This document shows, piece by piece, positions 7,155-19,061 of a stretch of 64,000 bases of DNA. Location of the stretch: contig NZ_CP069159.1 in NCBI RefSeq assembly GCF_016811995.1, positions 1,922,001 through 1,986,000 of the forward strand, in the 5' to 3' direction. The notes beneath the pieces were generated by a model. The model had not been told where the DNA came from, made no database searches, and worked only from the letters and a program-made list of their open reading frames with translations. Numbering within the stretch: the stretch's first letter is position 1; each line of letters opens with the position of its first letter. The position numbers and the translations under genes are program-made. Source of the stretch: Citrobacter sp. R56 (GTDB lineage: Bacteria > Pseudomonadota > Gammaproteobacteria > Enterobacterales > Enterobacteriaceae).

Positions 7155-9520
7155 GTGGTGTGGTGATGACGGCGCTATTGGCCAGTCCCTCCCTTTGCCG
7201 GGCGGAGTCGGGGGATGACTCACTGCCACCGCCGCCTGATGCCCGCGCGATGAATACCGACGCGGTCTTCCATCTGGCGCTGATCGTTAATCACTACGAT
7301 ACACAACAGGTGGTGCCAGTGACCCGGCGACAGGGGGACTTTTATGTTGCGAGCGCCGATTTACAGCGTGCCGGACTCCCGCCTGACAAACTTCCGCACG
7401 GGGATGTCAACACGTCAAGGTTAGCGCAGGTGCAAACCGAATACGATAGCAGCGGGCAGCGCCTGTTATTGACGGTTCCTCGCGACTGGGTGCCTGAACG
7501 GATCATGCATTTTGGCGGTGAGTCGTCGCAGAGTACGCCGCATCACGGGCGTGGTGCGTTACTTAACTATGATTTTTACGCAAGCGATTCTCAACATGGC
7601 GGTGGGCAGGCCTCGGTCTGGCATGAACTTCGCTTTTTTAATGATGCGGGATCGTTCTCTTCGACAGGCTATGTGCGCCAGAATCTGGCGGGAAGCCACG
7701 ATCAGCAAGAGGGCTATGTTCGTTATGACACAGTGTTCACGGCCACTCACGAAGACGATGCCACCCAGTGGCGCATCGGGGATGTGATCAGCGATGCCCT
7801 GAGCTGGAGCAACAGTGTGCGAGTGGGCGGTCTTTACTGGGGGCGCGATTTTTCTCTGCGTCCCGATCTTGTGACCTGGCCTCTGCCGGAATTTTCCGGC
7901 GAAGCGGCTGTTCCGACATCCGTTGACCTGTTCATTGATGGTTATCGGGCAGGGTCGACGCAACTCCAGCCGGGGCCGTTTACGCTCACCAATCTGCCCT
8001 ACATTAACGGCGCGGGCGATGCGGTACTGGTCACGCGTGATGCGTTGGGTCGGCAGGTGAGCACGACATTACCGTTTTATGTTGCCAGTGAACTGTTGGC
8101 ACCTGGTATGAGTGATGGGGCGGCGACCTTGGGGAGCCTGCGGCGTAACTACGGTATCGACAATGCTGACTACGGTCCGGCAGTGGGGAGTGCGACATAC
8201 CGATATGGCGCCACCGATTTTCTGACGCTGGAAGGACACGGGGAAGCGGCCGAAGAACTGGCACTGGCGGGAGCGGGAGCACTGGTCAAACTGGGGCGTT
8301 TTGGGGTGGTGAATGGCGCATGGACGGAAAGCCGCATGCGGGATAAAAGCGGTCATCAGATCAACTGGGGGTATCAGTACAGTACCGCGGCGTTCAGTCT
8401 CGCTACACAGCACTCCCGGCGTGAACGGGGGTTTGGCAATCTGGCGCTGTACGATCAGTCTGACGATGCGGATGATGATAATCAACCGCTGGCGTCGTTG
8501 AGTCAGCGCAGCGATCAATACTCGCTTACCTTCAATATGGGAACGTTCGGGAATGTCGGTGCGGCATGGATCGATATCCGTAGCTTTGATGCGCAAAAAA
8601 CGGAATTGCTCAATCTCTCCTGGAGCCGCAATTTGTGGGGGAGCAGCAGCCTGTATCTTGCCGCCAGTCGGGACCGACAACAGGGTGACTGGACACTGGC
8701 GATGTCGGTACAAATCCCGCTAGGTGAACGAGACAGCGCCGCTTTCAGCATGGAGAAGACGCCGGATGCGGGGCAAACGCAACGCATTAATTACACCCAT
8801 TCGATGCCGACCGACGGAGGATTTAGCTGGAATCTGGCATGGGCGCGACAATCGCAAGACAGTGACTACCAGCAGGCGACGCTGGGCTGGCGGAATAACA
8901 ACGTAGAGTTGCAGGGCGGAACCTACGGCGAGAGTGATGAAATGACCTGGTGGGGCGAAGCAATGGGCTCCCTGGTGCTGATGGACAATCAACTGTTTGC
9001 CGCCAACAAGATCAACGATGCTTTTGTGGTGGTCAGCACTGACGGGCATGCCGATGTTCCGGTCAATTATGAAAATCAGCCCATCGGGAAAACCAATGAG
9101 AAGGGGTATTTGCTGATCAGCAGCGTTTCGGCCTATTACCCGGCGAATTACAGCATCAATACGCTGAATTTACCGGCGGATATCCAGCTGAAGGAAACTG
9201 AACGCAAGGTGGCGTTACGGCGCCAAAGCGGTTATCTGGTGGATTTCCCCATGGAGCAGGAGCGTGTGGCCAGCGTGATTCTGCACGATGAGAACGCTCA
9301 ACCGTTGCCTGTGGCAAGCCAGGTCATGCGATCGCAACAGAAATCTGCCGTGGTGGGGTACGACGGCATCGTCTGGCTGGAAAATTTAGAGAACGTCACG
9401 ATCTTGCAGGCGACGACGCCGGACGGCAGACATTGTCAGGCAACGCTTACGCTGGCCGCGAATCCTCAGCATAAACTGCAAACCTATGGCCCGCTTATTT
9501 GCCGGAGCGGCCCAGGGTGA
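7130..9520 (+). CDS. Outer-membrane usher, Csu-type (archaic) pilus
   Basis: A 796-residue usher that forms the outer-membrane pore for pilus export. It has an N-terminal signal (MAVWSRQLSGVVMTALLASP), an N-terminal chaperone-binding domain, a long beta-barrel with alternating polar/aromatic strands, the plug region near VPTSVDLFIDGYRAGSTQLQPGPF, and C-terminal domains ending in CQATLTLAANPQHKLQTYGPLICR with paired Cys. At just under 800 residues it is close to other Csu-type ushers. The stop TGA overlaps the GTG start of the tip adhesin (GTGA). Confidence 0.9.
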   Translation: MAVWSRQLSGVVMTALLASPSLCRAESGDDSLPPPPDARAMNTDAVFHLALIVNHYDTQQVVPVTRRQGDFYVASADLQRAGLPPDKLPHGDVNTSRLAQVQTEYDSSGQRLLLTVPRDWVPERIMHFGGESSQSTPHHGRGALLNYDFYASDSQHGGGQASVWHELRFFNDAGSFSSTGYVRQNLAGSHDQQEGYVRYDTVFTATHEDDATQWRIGDVISDALSWSNSVRVGGLYWGRDFSLRPDLVTWPLPEFSGEAAVPTSVDLFIDGYRAGSTQLQPGPFTLTNLPYINGAGDAVLVTRDALGRQVSTTLPFYVASELLAPGMSDGAATLGSLRRNYGIDNADYGPAVGSATYRYGATDFLTLEGHGEAAEELALAGAGALVKLGRFGVVNGAWTESRMRDKSGHQINWGYQYSTAAFSLATQHSRRERGFGNLALYDQSDDADDDNQPLASLSQRSDQYSLTFNMGTFGNVGAAWIDIRSFDAQKTELLNLSWSRNLWGSSSLYLAASRDRQQGDWTLAMSVQIPLGERDSAAFSMEKTPDAGQTQRINYTHSMPTDGGFSWNLAWARQSQDSDYQQATLGWRNNNVELQGGTYGESDEMTWWGEAMGSLVLMDNQLFAANKINDAFVVVSTDGHADVPVNYENQPIGKTNEKGYLLISSVSAYYPANYSINTLNLPADIQLKETERKVALRRQSGYLVDFPMEQERVASVILHDENAQPLPVASQVMRSQQKSAVVGYDGIVWLENLENVTILQATTPDGRHCQATLTLAANPQHKLQTYGPLICRSGPG

Positions 9521-10482
9521 TCGTTCGGGGGCTGTGGCTGTTAGCGTTATTGGTGATAGCACCGGGCGTTCGGGCGGCGTGCTCGGTTGCGACGACCAGC
9601 GGCGCGTTAGGCAGCGTCTCTTCTTTTACCGTGAACAATACTGAACAAACGAGCAGCGCCGATCTGTTGGTGCAATGCGATGTGGTACTGGGATTGCTCA
9701 ATAACGACACGGTCACGCTGACCTACACGGGAGCATCCGCCACGGTCAGCAATCGGGGGGCATTAAAGCGCGTGGATAACGCTACCCTGGCGGATGCCAT
9801 TCCGGTTCGGCTGTGCGGCCAATCCAATTGCGCCAATAACAGTGAAATCGCCATTAACGGTAGCTACACCTGGAGCGGGAGCACGCTGCTGGCGTTATTG
9901 GGTTCAAAGCGCTTTACTCTGCCGCTCTATTTTCGCACGGTAACGGGGCAAAACGTCAGCGCGGGACCGTATCAGCTCATCTTCAATTTCAACGTTTACT
10001 ACAATATTTGCCAGGTTGGCGCGCTGGGATTGTGTATTACCAATCAAACCAATACGGTGGCGACGACCTTACCATTGACCCTGACGGTCACCAACGACTG
10101 CATCACTATTACCGCGCCGAACGTCAATTTTGGCAGCGCGCCGCTGGTGAAAAACTTTCCCGCGATCGCCCAGTCCGTTTCAGTCACGTGCACTAAAGGC
10201 AGTACATACACCGTCGGTATCAATAATGGCAGCAACGCGAGCGGGAATGTCAGAAATATGGCAAGCGGCACTAATCGCCTGAGTTATGAGATTTACAAAG
10301 GCAGCACCACTGAGCGATGGGGAAGCAGCGGGACGGAACGCTGGGCCAGTAGCGCCTCGTCCTCACTGAGTTCCGACGGACTACTGCGAACTTACAACTA
10401 CACGGCCAAAATTTTGAATACGCAAACGACGCCGCCCGCAGGGACGTATACCGACACCGTTGTTGTCGATATTGCGTTCTAG
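9517..10482 (+). CDS. Two-domain SCPU tip adhesin, CsuE-like
   Basis: A 321-residue protein with two SCPU-type domains, the architecture of tip adhesins such as CsuE. The GTG at 9517, inside a GTGA overlap with the usher stop, gives a clean signal peptide ([19 protein letters not shown] before ACSVATT). Domain 1 (~20-175) is the probable binding domain with its own Cys pairs; domain 2 (~185-321) begins [20 protein letters not shown] and ends in the donor-type strand [13 protein letters not shown]. It closes the operon; the FliA promoter of tar begins 24 bases after its stop. Binding target unknown. Confidence 0.85.
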   Translation: MIVRGLWLLALLVIAPGVRAACSVATTSGALGSVSSFTVNNTEQTSSADLLVQCDVVLGLLNNDTVTLTYTGASATVSNRGALKRVDNATLADAIPVRLCGQSNCANNSEIAINGSYTWSGSTLLALLGSKRFTLPLYFRTVTGQNVSAGPYQLIFNFNVYYNICQVGALGLCITNQTNTVATTLPLTLTVTNDCITITAPNVNFGSAPLVKNFPAIAQSVSVTCTKGSTYTVGINNGSNASGNVRNMASGTNRLSYEIYKGSTTERWGSSGTERWASSASSSLSSDGLLRTYNYTAKILNTQTTPPAGTYTDTVVVDIAF

Positions 10483-10506
10483 CCCATTTTTTCCTTTTCG
10501 CAAATG

Positions 10507-10533
10507 TAAAGTTCTGCCCCGGGGTGCCGATAA
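10507..10533 (+). promoter_or_regulatory. FliA (sigma-28) promoter of the tar-cheRBYZ operon
   Basis: TAAA (10507-10510), a 15-base spacer, and GCCGATAA (10526-10533) match the FliA consensus exactly. It lies 32 bases before the tar ATG, as in E. coli, so flagellar class 3 control of tar is preserved although foreign genes now sit just upstream. Confidence 0.95.
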
Positions 10534-10564
10534 CGGAGATAACTCGTTTTCAGGAAGGTGCCTT

Positions 10565-12226
10565 ATGTTTAACCGTATCCGCGTTGTCACAATGCTGATG
10601 ATGGTGCTGGGGGTTTTCGCACTGCTACAGCTTGTTTCCGGTGGTCTGTTGTTTTCTTCATTGCAGCAGAATCAGCAAAGTTTTGTTATTTCTAACGATT
10701 TACGCCAGCAGCAGAGTGAACTTACCTCGACATGGGACCTGATGCTGCAGACACGTATTAACCTGAGTCGCTCTGCCGCGCGCATGATGATGGATGCCAG
10801 CAACCAGCAAAGCAGCGCAAAAAGCGATCTGCTGAAGAATGCCAAAAACGTTCTGGCGCAGGCGGCGGCGCATTACAACACGTTCAAGAACATTACGCCT
10901 TTGCCTGAAATGGCGGAGGCCAGTGGCAACGTGGATGAGAAATTCCTGCAATACCATGCGGCGCTGGCTGAACTGATCCAGTTCCTGGAGCAGGGCAACA
11001 TGGACGCGTACTTTGCCCAACCCACCCAGGGGATGCAAAACGCATTGGGCGAGGCGCTGGGTAAATATGCCAGCGTCAGCGAGAAACTGTACCGCCAGGC
11101 GTTCGACGAAAGCGCCCGGGATTATCACTTTGCGCAATGGCAGCTTGCCATTCTGGCGGTGGTCCTGGTGCTGATTCTTGTCGTCGTCTGGTACGGCATA
11201 CGCCATACCTTACTGAATCCGCTCGCAAAAGTGATTGCCCACATTCGCGAAATTGCCAGCGGCGATTTGACGAAGACATTAACCGTCGCCGGGCGTAACG
11301 AAATTGGCGAGCTGGCAGGCAGCGTTGATCACATGCAGCGTTCGTTGATTGACACGGTGACCCAGGTTCGCGAAGGTTCTGACGCCATTTATTCCGGCAC
11401 CAGCGAAATCGCCACCGGTAACACCGATCTCTCTTCGCGCACCGAGCAACAGGCGTCGGCGCTGGAAGAGACCGCCGCCAGCATGGAGCAGCTCACCGCA
11501 ACGGTGAAACAGAACGCCGACAACGCGCGTCAGGCGTCGCAGCTCGCGCAAAGCGCCTCTGACACGGCGCAGCACGGCGGCAAAGTGGTCGACGGCGTGG
11601 TGAACACGATGCACGAGATTGCCGACAGCTCCAAGAAAATCGCCGACATCATCAGCGTTATTGACGGTATTGCTTTTCAGACCAACATCCTGGCGCTGAA
11701 CGCCGCCGTGGAAGCGGCTCGTGCCGGAGAGCAGGGGCGTGGGTTCGCGGTGGTCGCCGGTGAAGTGCGCAATTTAGCCAGCCGCAGCGCGCAAGCGGCG
11801 AAAGAGATTAAAGCACTGATTGAAGACTCCGTGTCGCGGGTCGATACCGGCTCGGTGCTGGTGGAAAGTGCGGGCGAGACGATGAACGACATCGTCAATG
11901 CCGTCACGCGCGTCACCGACATCATGGGGGAAATCGCCTCCGCGTCCGACGAGCAGAGCCGCGGTATTGATCAGGTGGCGCTGGCGGTGTCTGAAATGGA
12001 TCGCGTCACGCAGCAAAACGCTTCGCTGGTGCAGGAGTCTGCGGCTGCTGCGGCAGCGCTCGAAGAGCAGGCCAGTCGTTTAAATATGGCCGTCTCGGCA
12101 TTCCGGCTGGCGTCACGCCCCCTTGCAACAAAATCGCGTGATGCGCATCGCTCAGGCAATACGCCTCACGCCGCACAATCCCGTCCGCTGACAACGGAAC
12201 CGGACACCCATTGGGAAACATTCTGA
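10565..12226 (+). CDS. tar: Tar, methyl-accepting chemotaxis receptor (aspartate)
   Basis: A 553-residue receptor, the E. coli Tar length. It has TM1 (~7-33), a periplasmic four-helix domain, TM2 (~190-212), HAMP, and the cytoplasmic hairpin with the invariant tip ([33 protein letters not shown]-type segment near 355-395). The aspartate-contact residues Arg64, Arg69, Arg73 and Thr154 are all present, so aspartate is the likely attractant. The last five residues are HWETF rather than NWETF; Trp and Phe, the main CheR contacts, are kept. The ATG at 10565 follows AGGAAGG. It is the only receptor gene here; tap does not follow. Confidence 0.96.
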   Translation: MFNRIRVVTMLMMVLGVFALLQLVSGGLLFSSLQQNQQSFVISNDLRQQQSELTSTWDLMLQTRINLSRSAARMMMDASNQQSSAKSDLLKNAKNVLAQAAAHYNTFKNITPLPEMAEASGNVDEKFLQYHAALAELIQFLEQGNMDAYFAQPTQGMQNALGEALGKYASVSEKLYRQAFDESARDYHFAQWQLAILAVVLVLILVVVWYGIRHTLLNPLAKVIAHIREIASGDLTKTLTVAGRNEIGELAGSVDHMQRSLIDTVTQVREGSDAIYSGTSEIATGNTDLSSRTEQQASALEETAASMEQLTATVKQNADNARQASQLAQSASDTAQHGGKVVDGVVNTMHEIADSSKKIADIISVIDGIAFQTNILALNAAVEAARAGEQGRGFAVVAGEVRNLASRSAQAAKEIKALIEDSVSRVDTGSVLVESAGETMNDIVNAVTRVTDIMGEIASASDEQSRGIDQVALAVSEMDRVTQQNASLVQESAAAAAALEEQASRLNMAVSAFRLASRPLATKSRDAHRSGNTPHAAQSRPLTTEPDTHWETF

Positions 12227-12267
12227 TGGTCGTTTAAACCTGAATTGCACATCGTACCACCCTAAGC

Positions 12268-12294
12268 ACCGGCACCGCGAAAAGCGGTGTCGGT
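12268..12294. repeat. Stem-loop between tar and cheR
   Basis: CCGGCACCGC (12269-12278) pairs with GCGGTGTCGG (12284-12293) with one G-T pair around GAAAA; an A-T pair extends the stem. No T-tract follows. It occupies the 97-base gap where E. coli carries tap. Confidence 0.7.
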
Positions 12295-12323
12295 TGCATC
12301 CTGAATGTGATTGAGAAGGCGCT

Positions 12324-13186
12324 ATGACATCATCTCTGCCCACTGGGCAAACGTCATTATTGTTACAGATGACACAGCGCCTCGCGCTGTCTGACGCGCA
12401 TTTTCGTCGGATATGTCAATTAATCTACCAGCGCGCGGGTATCGTGCTGGCGGACCACAAGCGGGATATGGTCTATAACCGCCTGGTCCGCCGCTTACGT
12501 ACGCTGGGACTGGACGACTTTGGTCGTTATCTCAGCACGCTGGAGGCCAACCAAAACAGCGCCGAGTGGCAGGCGTTTATTAACGCACTGACCACCAATC
12601 TGACCGCTTTCTTTCGTGAAGCTCATCATTTTCCCGTGTTGGCGGAGCATGCGCGTCGTCGTAACGGCGAATACCGGGTATGGAGCGCGGCGGCCTCCAC
12701 CGGCGAGGAGCCTTACAGTATCGCCATCACGCTGGCGGACACGCTGGGCACCGCGCCGGGACGCTGGAAAGTGTTTGCCAGCGATATCGACACCGAAGTG
12801 CTGGAAAAGGCGAGAAGCGGGATTTATCGCCTTGATGAACTCAAAACGCTCTCGCCACAGCAGTTGCAGCGTTACTTCATGCGGGGAACTGGACCCCATG
12901 AAGGGCTGGTGCGCGTGCGTCAGGAACTGGCCAATTACGTCGAGTTTTCCAGCGTTAATTTGCTGGATAAGCAGTACAACGTACCGGAACCGTTTGACGC
13001 CATATTTTGCCGTAACGTGATGATCTATTTTGATAAAACCACGCAGCAGGACATTTTGCGCCGTTTTGTTCCACTCCTTAAGCCTGATGGACTGCTGTTT
13101 GCCGGTCACTCAGAAAACTTTAGCCACCTCGTGCGCGATTTTTGCCTACGCGGACAAACGGTGTATGCGCTAAGTAAGGATAAAGT

Positions 13187-13190
<4 letters not shown>
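12324..13190 (+). CDS. cheR: CheR, chemoreceptor glutamate methyltransferase
   Basis: CheR methylates receptor glutamates with S-adenosylmethionine during adaptation. The 288-residue product has the N-terminal helical domain ([29 protein letters not shown]), the linker [12 protein letters not shown], and the SAM fold with [13 protein letters not shown] (motif I), [10 protein letters not shown] and [16 protein letters not shown] at 12324 follows GAGAAGG. It overlaps cheB by 4 bases (ATGA). Confidence 0.97.
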
Positions 13191-14643
<1,453 letters not shown>

Positions 14644-14653
14644 GGGTGTGACG

Positions 14654-15298
14654 ATGATGCAACCATCAATCAAACCTGCGGATGATCACTCGGCAGGGGA
14701 TATCATCGCGCGCATCGGCAGCCTGACCCGAATGTTGCGCGACAGCCTGCGGGAACTGGGGCTGGATCAGGCGATTGCAGAAGCGGCGGAAGCGATTCCG
14801 GACGCGCGCGATCGTCTGGATTATGTCGTGCAGATGACGGCGCAGGCGGCAGAACGCGCGCTGAACAGCGTTGAAGCGTCTCAGCCGCACCAGGATGAAA
14901 TGGAGAAAGGGGCGAAAGCGCTATCCCAGCGTTGGGATGCGTGGTTTGAAAACCCGATCGAACTTTCTGACGCCCGTGAACTGGTCACCGACACGCGGAA
15001 ATACCTTGGCGATGTGCCGGGGCATACCAGTTTTACCAATGCGCAGTTGCTCGACATCATGATGGCGCAGGATTTCCAGGATCTTACCGGTCAGGTGATC
15101 AAGCGCATGATGGATGTGATTCAGGAGATCGAGCGTCAATTGCTGATGGTCTTGCTGGAAAACATTCCGGAGCAGGGCGCGCGTCCGAAACGCGAAAATG
15201 AAAGCCTGCTGAATGGCCCACAGGTCGACACCTCGAAGGCTGGCGTTGTTGCCAGTCAGGACCAGGTGGATGATTTGCTGGACAGTCTTGGCTTCTGA
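14654..15298 (+). CDS. cheZ: CheZ, CheY-phosphate phosphatase
   Basis: CheZ dephosphorylates CheY-P. The 214-residue product equals the E. coli length: a long helical hairpin containing the catalytic region [22 protein letters not shown] (Asp143 and Gln147 in E. coli numbering) and a C-terminal CheY-binding helix [15 protein letters not shown] 14654 follows GAGGGTG. It ends the chemotaxis operon and is followed by a terminator. Confidence 0.97.
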   Translation: MMQPSIKPADDHSAGDIIARIGSLTRMLRDSLRELGLDQAIAEAAEAIPDARDRLDYVVQMTAQAAERALNSVEASQPHQDEMEKGAKALSQRWDAWFENPIELSDARELVTDTRKYLGDVPGHTSFTNAQLLDIMMAQDFQDLTGQVIKRMMDVIQEIERQLLMVLLENIPEQGARPKRENESLLNGPQVDTSKAGVVASQDQVDDLLDSLGF

Positions 15299-15306
15299 TA
15301 ACTCGC

Positions 15307-15335
15307 GCCGCCCAGTGCAAACCGGGCGGCTTTTC
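15307..15335 (+). terminator. Intrinsic terminator after cheZ
   Basis: GCCGCCC (15307-15313) pairs with GGGCGGC (15324-15330), followed by TTTTCT. The stop codon of the converging adhesin gene is only a few bases further on. Confidence 0.85.
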
Positions 15336-15337
15336 TG

Positions 15338-16507
15338 CTAGCGAAGCTCCATTTTCACCGTTACGTTACCCTCAAATTTACCCGGTTCTGGTTTTTTCTC
15401 GGTGGTGCCAACCGGGGCGGCTTTCATGATGATGCTGCCGTTGCCCTGTCCATCCATCGTCACCGGTAGGTCCAGCGACCCGTCCAGCACAACGTCATCG
15501 TTGTTTTGATCAAACATCCGCACCCCAATGTCATCCCGGCCCTCCATTTTGGCAATCAGACTGTTGCTGCCTGAAACGACCCCCTGATCGGCACTGAGTG
15601 TCAGCTGAATTTTCCCGGTGTTAGCGGCCGCCGGATCGTCACAATGGTAAGAGATATTGACGTCTCTGAGCGTATAGCTTGCCGGAGGCTTACCCTGCAC
15701 AACGAACTGTGAGGTGACAATATTGCCGAGTTCAACCTCGATGGTGCTGCCGGCGTTAATCGTACAGCTGAGCGGGGCGCTGAGTTTTCCCATCAGGTGA
15801 AAATCGGAAACATGTTGGGTGTCGGTGACGGCACAATAGTTTCCGGTAGAGAGGCAGGAATAGTTTTGCGCGATCACGGTCAGTGGGATGATCTCTTCGC
15901 CTAAAATGGCTTGCTTAACGTAGAGCGTGATCACGACAACATTCCACTTAAATTCCCGCTTAATGCTGCTTGCACCAGTCTGAGGGCGCGTTGCGTCACT
16001 GCAAACATCGCTGATTGACTCTGACGGTTTTATCGGTTCAGTCTTCTTCTGCATGCTGGCGAAGGGGGTGGGGTAACTATCAATGTTGATTTGCGTTATG
16101 TTAGTGCCATCGGGTGAGTTTATGGCATCGGCGTAGGCGGTGACATCGATATCTAAATGATCGGTCAGCGAGCCATATCCATTTGTTCCTGCAGGTAACG
16201 GGCTGCCGGCGGCGGTGAGTTCATAGACGTAAGCGGTTTGGGATGTGCTCATATTCTTCGGGCAATCGCAATTGGCGACGACCGAGGGCCCTACGGCGAC
16301 AAAATGGTATTCCGGATTGCTGATAATTTGCCCATCCTTATTATTCTCAGCGGTGAGTTCCGTATTGATGGTGGTGGTGTAATCCACCGGCGGCGGGAAG
16401 CAGTTGGTTAGTATGACGGTAGCGGCGCGAGTCGCGAGAGGTAAGGCCAATAGGACCATAACGAGTCCGACGCTGTAGAGTCGGCGGGTGAAATGTTTAT
16501 TCTGCAT
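15338..16507 (-). CDS. Putative fimbrial tip adhesin, chaperone-usher type
   Basis: A 389-residue secreted protein, last gene of a four-gene fimbrial operon. It has a signal peptide (YSVGLVMVLLALPLATRA then ATVILTNCFPP), a large N-terminal domain (~30-245) with several Cys residues and no family I recognise, and a C-terminal pilin-like domain (~250-389) starting LSAPLSCTINAGSTIEVELGNI, with a second Cys in ISYHCDDP and the terminal strand FEGNVTVKMEL. That two-domain layout and position are those of a tip adhesin. ATG 16507 is chosen over an upstream frame because GGAG lies 7 bases before it; it overlaps the usher end by 11 bases. Ligand unknown. Confidence 0.8.
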   Translation of the reverse strand: MQNKHFTRRLYSVGLVMVLLALPLATRAATVILTNCFPPPVDYTTTINTELTAENNKDGQIISNPEYHFVAVGPSVVANCDCPKNMSTSQTAYVYELTAAGSPLPAGTNGYGSLTDHLDIDVTAYADAINSPDGTNITQINIDSYPTPFASMQKKTEPIKPSESISDVCSDATRPQTGASSIKREFKWNVVVITLYVKQAILGEEIIPLTVIAQNYSCLSTGNYCAVTDTQHVSDFHLMGKLSAPLSCTINAGSTIEVELGNIVTSQFVVQGKPPASYTLRDVNISYHCDDPAAANTGKIQLTLSADQGVVSGSNSLIAKMEGRDDIGVRMFDQNNDDVVLDGSLDLPVTMDGQGNGSIIMKAAPVGTTEKKPEPGKFEGNVTVKMELR

Positions 16508-19052
16508 GAGTTGTCTCCGGCTTGCAGAGCGCACTGACCTGGCGGATACCGCCGGGGGCCGTGTCGGAAGAAGATGAAAGCGTGATGTCAGCATGGCAGC
16601 GCTGTTGTGCGGAGTTTCCCCACTTCACTGTCAGAGGGAGAGTTTCGCCGACCCCGGCGAGATACAGCACGCCGCGATCGTCGACAATGCCACTGAGAGG
16701 GAGGTCATCGACGCTGGCGACGGCGCCAAAGGGGATCGCCCGGCCATCAGGGCGGGTGAGAGACACCAGAACCCGGTAGCCGACATGTGCCGTAAAGTGC
16801 GTACTGACGGCGGCGTTACGGGATGGCACCACGGTCATCGCGGTGGCATCCGTATCCACATCAGACGGCAAACTGGTGGTATCAATACGGATCACGTTTT
16901 CCTGGTAAGGCGTCAGTGAAGGGATGACCGCGTTGCCAAAAAGATCGGTTTGCACGCCCCGCTGGTTGGCAAAATGCACGCCAGAAGCGCCTTTGGCACT
17001 GACAATGGCGAATTGATCGCCCAAGGGCTGAGCAAGCGTGATGCCTGTAGGGTGAGCCACTATCCCACCGCTGATCCCATAGCTCAGCTGCTGTGAGCTA
17101 TTGGAGGCGGAGGCGTATCCGGCGTTAAGATTGGCATATTGCGAACGATAGCTGCTATAGACGCTACTGCTGTCGCCGCCGCCATGGTTAGTCCGGCTCT
17201 GCTGGAGTGAATAACTGAGCCGATCATCATCCAGCAATGTGCCACTAAGCCCCACATTCTGCGAAGTATCCCCTTGCTTACTGGTGCTGAGATTGTAGCT
17301 GGCCCAACTTTTAGGTAGCCATCGGGAGAGCGGCAGGCTAAAACCCAGTGATAGCATCTGATCGCTGGGTTCGTCGCTGGTTTTGCTATAGGTATAAGCC
17401 AGGTTGACGCTGACGTCGCCAATCATCCGATTGATGCCCGACGTGATGCTTCGCTCTTTGTGGCTGGTTTGCCAGTAATCCTGTTGATAGCCGGAAATGT
17501 ACACACTGCTGTCGAGTACGGTCTGGCTAACGTTGAGCTGGAGTCGGCTGCGTTTGTTGTAGTTGTAAGACCAGTCGCTATCGTTCGCATCGTGCTTTTC
17601 GTTAGCATCGGCAAACGTGTAATAACCGTCGGTCGAGTATCGGTAACTCGCCAGGCTGAAGTTAGTGCCTGTTGCCTCAATCTGTTTGGAATACATCAGA
17701 CGCCAGGACTGCCCGTCGTGCTGTTCGTGATTATCCAGTTGCGTGCGGGCCAGCGTTACATCGGTTGAGATGGCGCCCAGCTCCCCCAACATGACCCCTG
17801 TACCGCCATTCACCGCCTGGTAGTCCGAAGACGTGGTTACGCCGCCGAAAAACGTCAGGAAGTTATTCAGACCATAAATAAGACTGGCCTGAGCGAAAAG
17901 GGGCTCTCTGGCGGCTTGACTCTCGTCTGCACGATAGCGGGCGAGAGTCACTTCGTAGCGGATATTGCCGGGTCGCTGCATGATGGCGACGCTTGAATAG
18001 GGCTGGGTGAAATGATGCTCGGTCCCATCGGCTTCTTTAATTGTTACGTCAAGATCGCCGCTATTGCTGGTGGAGTAGAGATCGGTAATTTCAAAAGGAC
18101 CGGGTGCGACGTTGGCCTGATAGATGACATACCCATTTTGTCGCACCGAGACTTCGGCATTAGAACTGGCGATACCGCGAATAACCGGGGCAAACCCCCG
18201 CTGGTTATAGGGCAGCATTTGATCGTCAGATGCCACGTTGATGCCGCGGTATTGCAGGCTGTCAAAGATCTCGCCACGGGTGCTGTTTTCGCCAGCGATA
18301 AACTGGGCTTTTAAACAACGGATATCATGCTGGAGCCAGGTGTTAATGGTTTGCCAGGATTGCGTCTGATCGGACTGGTTCCAGGTTGAATAGTTGCGTA
18401 ACCGCCAGCCGCCGAGATTGGCGCCGCTGCGCAGGTTAAGATACTGGCTGGAACCGTGGGTTTGATCCCCACCGCTACGCTCTGAGCCAGAAAACGCATA
18501 GTTGGTAAAGAGTACCGGCACGCCGTCGTTCCAGGATGACGCTGCAATCTCATCTCCATGATGCTCGTCAATAGCCGCTTGCGGCATACTGATGCGTAAC
18601 GTCATGGCATTAAAATCAAACGTCACAGTAGCAAAAGGAATGTAATCGCCAGGCGGCTTTCCCAGCGGCTCATTGGCAGGCAACTGCGCCAGTTCAGGGT
18701 AAGCCTCGACACGAATCCCCCATTGCCGTAACTGCTTAGGGGTTAACTGCGGCTGCAACGCCCCGGTTTTATCATTAATATAGGTAATCGATTTATCGTC
18801 GATGTACTGTTTATTCATGATCACTTTGGTGTGATATGTGCCGGGTAATTGCCCGTTTTCTTTTGAAAACAAGGAGAGATCGATATCCTGCTGCGATAGC
18901 CCGTCTCCCTCAAGTGATGAAGGGGCGAAGTAATATTCCCGCGCATTGACGTTGCTCACCGCGACGAGGAGCAAGCTGCTCAAACCTCTCAGAAGAGGAT
19001 TGAGTCGTTTCAAAGGGCGGAAGAGGGACAGGCGCAATCCATTAGCAGCCAT
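16497..19052 (-). CDS. Outer-membrane fimbrial usher, PapC/FimD family
   Basis: An 851-residue usher. After a signal peptide (LSSLLLVAVSNVNA) comes REYYFAPSSLEGDGLSQQDIDLSLFSKENGQLPGTYHTKVIMN, the N-terminal subunit-binding domain characteristic of the family. The barrel follows, with plug-region motifs such as FAPVIRGIASSNAEVSVRQNGYVIYQANVAPGPFEI, and a C-terminal domain with a Cys pair (QQRCHADITL, SALCKPET). It carries the classical rather than the SCPU-type usher signature, so it is unrelated in origin to the pilus operon upstream of tar. Confidence 0.92.
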   Translation of the reverse strand: MAANGLRLSLFRPLKRLNPLLRGLSSLLLVAVSNVNAREYYFAPSSLEGDGLSQQDIDLSLFSKENGQLPGTYHTKVIMNKQYIDDKSITYINDKTGALQPQLTPKQLRQWGIRVEAYPELAQLPANEPLGKPPGDYIPFATVTFDFNAMTLRISMPQAAIDEHHGDEIAASSWNDGVPVLFTNYAFSGSERSGGDQTHGSSQYLNLRSGANLGGWRLRNYSTWNQSDQTQSWQTINTWLQHDIRCLKAQFIAGENSTRGEIFDSLQYRGINVASDDQMLPYNQRGFAPVIRGIASSNAEVSVRQNGYVIYQANVAPGPFEITDLYSTSNSGDLDVTIKEADGTEHHFTQPYSSVAIMQRPGNIRYEVTLARYRADESQAAREPLFAQASLIYGLNNFLTFFGGVTTSSDYQAVNGGTGVMLGELGAISTDVTLARTQLDNHEQHDGQSWRLMYSKQIEATGTNFSLASYRYSTDGYYTFADANEKHDANDSDWSYNYNKRSRLQLNVSQTVLDSSVYISGYQQDYWQTSHKERSITSGINRMIGDVSVNLAYTYSKTSDEPSDQMLSLGFSLPLSRWLPKSWASYNLSTSKQGDTSQNVGLSGTLLDDDRLSYSLQQSRTNHGGGDSSSVYSSYRSQYANLNAGYASASNSSQQLSYGISGGIVAHPTGITLAQPLGDQFAIVSAKGASGVHFANQRGVQTDLFGNAVIPSLTPYQENVIRIDTTSLPSDVDTDATAMTVVPSRNAAVSTHFTAHVGYRVLVSLTRPDGRAIPFGAVASVDDLPLSGIVDDRGVLYLAGVGETLPLTVKWGNSAQQRCHADITLSSSSDTAPGGIRQVSALCKPETTHAE

Positions 19053-19061
19053 TGAGCACCA

